Assembly (NCBI GenBank): GCA_021798935.1
Contig: JAJZBL010000005.1
Location: forward strand, 22,542 to 86,541
DNA: 64,000 nt
Reading direction: 5' to 3'
From: Microcaldota archaeon
GTDB lineage: Archaea > Micrarchaeota > Micrarchaeia > Micrarchaeales > Micrarchaeaceae
Below the pieces are notes generated by a model, which worked only from the letters and a program-made list of their open reading frames with translations, ran no database searches and was not told the origin of the DNA. This document shows positions 62,734 to 64,000 of this stretch, in pieces (position 1 is the stretch's first letter; the number at the start of each line of letters is the position of its first letter). Position numbers and translations under genes: made by a program.

Positions 62734-63255
62734 TTCCGGGTTCAATGAATGACACGTGCAACCTTTAAGCTATAACCCTTTATAAGTGCTATAAACAGAT
62801 TAGGGTTTAGTATAAATGATTTATTCTTTCCAGTTGAATGTATGTTGAGTTTTTCCAATAATAGGGAATCTCCTGCATCCAAGCGGTTGACATAAATCCT
62901 GCCATTACCAGTCTTTCCTCCATTATAATCAAATATCGCTGCAAAGTATGCAGATGAATATTCATTCAGATATTTGAATATAAAGAATTTCCTTTCTAAA
63001 GACCTATCGAATAGCTTTTTCAATTTTGAATTATAAAGGGTTATCACGTTCAAATTTTCTTTTTTCTCAATATGTAACTTGCCAGGTTTTATCTCAAATT
63101 CAGAAGTAATTAACTTTATGAACTTTTCTGCAAGCTCATCATCGCTTGTCTTCAAATTTATAAGGTCCTTGCTTCCACATTCGTATAATCCTAGCAAATA
63201 ACACCTATTAGGGTTAAGCTTTAGTTTTTGCACCATTTGTATCACTCATTAAACT
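62734..63255 (-). other. Archaeal bulge-helix-bulge intron in 16S rRNA (522 nt)
   Basis: The rRNA consensus GTCCGGTAACGAGCGAGAC is broken after GGTA and resumes at ACGAGCG 522 nt later. Around the joints the transcript shows an inner helix GTTTAATG/CATTGAAC, a central 4-bp helix CCGG/CCGG, and two 3-nt bulges, TAA on the 5' side and AAA on the 3' side. Cutting after the second base of each bulge regenerates the conserved rRNA. This is the splicing-endonuclease substrate of archaeal introns. The outer exon helix is weak. The intron is almost filled by one coding frame. Confidence 0.93.
62742..63236 (-). CDS. LAGLIDADG homing endonuclease encoded in the 16S intron
   Basis: 164 residues from ATG 63236, with GTGAT 4 nt upstream (a GTG at 63245 is also in frame). 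Two helix motifs are visible: CYLLGLYECGSKDL near residues 13-26 and YFAAIFDYNGGKTGNGRIYV near 103-122. The acidic catalytic residues are Glu (motif 1) and Asp (motif 2). Length and the two-motif layout match rRNA-intron enzymes such as I-DmoI. It would cut the intron-less 16S gene at the insertion site and spread the intron. The stop codon lies inside the intron's inner helix. Confidence 0.9.
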   Translation of the reverse strand: MVQKLKLNPNRCYLLGLYECGSKDLINLKTSDDELAEKFIKLITSEFEIKPGKLHIEKKENLNVITLYNSKLKKLFDRSLERKFFIFKYLNEYSSAYFAAIFDYNGGKTGNGRIYVNRLDAGDSLLLEKLNIHSTGKNKSFILNPNLFIALIKGYSLKVARVIH

Positions 63256-64000
63256 TACCGGACTTAACCGGACAGTTCACACCACGAGCTGACGGTCGCC
63301 ATGCACTACCTCTCGGCTTGTCAGGCAAGATCTTTAGTCTGGCCTTCACACTGCCGTCGCTCCCGGTAATATTTCCGACGTTGGATTCAATTAAACCGTA
63401 GCATCCACCCCTTGTGTGCTCCCCCGCCAATTGCTTTAAGTTTTAATCTTGCGACCGTACTCCCCAGGCGGCAGACTTAACGCTTTTGCTACGGTACTGC
63501 AAGCATTCAAGATACTTGCAACACCAGAGTCTGCATAATTTACTGCTAGGGCTACTCGGGTATCTGATCCGATTCGTTCTCCTAGCCTTCGCTCCTCACC
63601 GTCGGATGCGTTCTGGTCAAGCGCCTTCGCCACCGTTAGTCCTTATAGGATTACAGGATTTTACCCCTCCCCTATAAGTACTCTTGACCTCACCCGCTCC
63701 CTAGTCAATGGGTATCTCATGCACGCATTGATGTTGAGCACCAATATTTCACATAAGACGGCATTGACCGGCTACGAGCGCTTTAAGCCCAATAATCGTG
63801 GACACCACTTGTGCTGCGAGTATTACCGTGGCGGCTGCCACTCGTCTTGCCCAGCACTTATTCGCCAAGCTTGCTGTACTTGGCAAAAGATTTACTTTCG
63901 TAAACCACTCAGATTCCCCCCATCATGCTTTCGCACATTGTGGAGTTTGCGCGCCTGCTGCACGCCGTAGCGCTAGGGCCCTTGCCTCAGTGCCCTTCTC

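Larger units (their letters stand above)
62299..64000 (-). rRNA. rrs: 16S ribosomal RNA, 5' end outside window, split by an intron
   Basis: The 3' end reads GGGGAACCTGCGGATAGATCACCTCA on transcript (landmark GATCACCTCA at 62299-62308), giving the anti-Shine-Dalgarno sequence. Upstream are ATTGGCGGGGGAGCAC (about E. coli 920), GTAGCCCTAGCAGTAAATTA (about 800) and GGTAATACTCGCAG (about 530). The window edge is near E. coli position 315. Exon 1 is 63256-64000, exon 2 is 62299-62733, with the intron between them near position 1100. No 23S or tRNA-Ala follows. Universal positions 518, 527, 917, 1400, 1404-1406 and 1495-1497 are changed. Confidence 0.97.

Noticed and set aside
62539..63970. Several open frames inside the 16S exons (for example 63436-63633 and 63719-63970)
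   Set aside because: They lie within conserved rRNA sequence and have no protein-like pattern; only the intron frame is a gene.

Overview
The window is archaeal. It carries a complete A-type ATP synthase operon, aIF2-gamma, S6e, Spt5, archaeal L11, GGGP synthase (ether-lipid pathway), Dph2, archaeal UMP kinase and DUF2070, and a 16S rRNA gene with an archaeal 3' tail. That tail (anti-Shine-Dalgarno ATCACCTCA) fits the GGTGAT or GTGAT motifs found 4-9 nt before many starts, and I used these motifs to choose starts. The AT-rich DNA, tight packing, very divergent 16S gene with a protein-coding intron, and 16S not followed by 23S suggest a DPANN-type, Micrarchaeota/ARMAN-like archaeon. That placement is inference.

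Layout. 1-12 kb: a partial amino-acid permease, parvulin, DUF2070 and dolichol-kinase-like membrane proteins, a DsrE protein, a 14-TM MFS exporter, an M1 aminopeptidase, a MazG pyrophosphohydrolase and an FKBP. 12-24 kb: a glycosyltransferase, aIF2-gamma/S6e, a short NFACT protein, GGGP synthase, an SDR, a proline-dehydrogenase-like protein, an EndoIII-family glycosylase, rhodanese, L11 and Spt5. 24.6-27.2 kb: a deoxyribonucleotidase-like HAD protein, CDGSH protein, agmatinase and UMP kinase. 27.2-35.7 kb: the A-ATPase operon in the order K-E-C-F-A-B-D-(small membrane protein)-H-I, read leftwards.

35.9-40.2 kb: RNase HI and a PsiE-like protein, then an accessory block. It begins at a ~95-bp direct repeat that includes the psiE 3' end. 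It holds a Rossmann-like orphan, a PUA/EVE-like HNH endonuclease and a dCTPase-like pyrophosphohydrolase, with a short possible integrase remnant, and stops at the 3' end of tRNA-Val. 40.2-54 kb: scpAB, AMMECR1, a deaminase, a HIT protein, an ABC/FtsX export cluster, a GT-C enzyme, an M13 peptidase, tRNA-Pro, nucleotide kinases and hydrolases, and tRNA-Glu. 54.7-60.6 kb: a JAB-like protein and a 1662-residue surface protein with a pilin-type anchor, about eight near-identical repeats and a kelch-like C-terminus. 60.7-64 kb: Dph2, inorganic pyrophosphatase and the 16S rRNA gene (5' end outside the window), interrupted by a bulge-helix-bulge intron encoding a LAGLIDADG endonuclease.

The most unusual signal is in the 16S gene. 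Three adjacent base pairs of the decoding-site helix h44 (E. coli 1404-1406 with 1495-1497) are replaced with full compensation, turning the near-universal U1406-U1495 pair into C-G. C1400, C518, G527 and G917 are changed too, and all three tRNAs in the window have odd bases at near-invariant loop positions.
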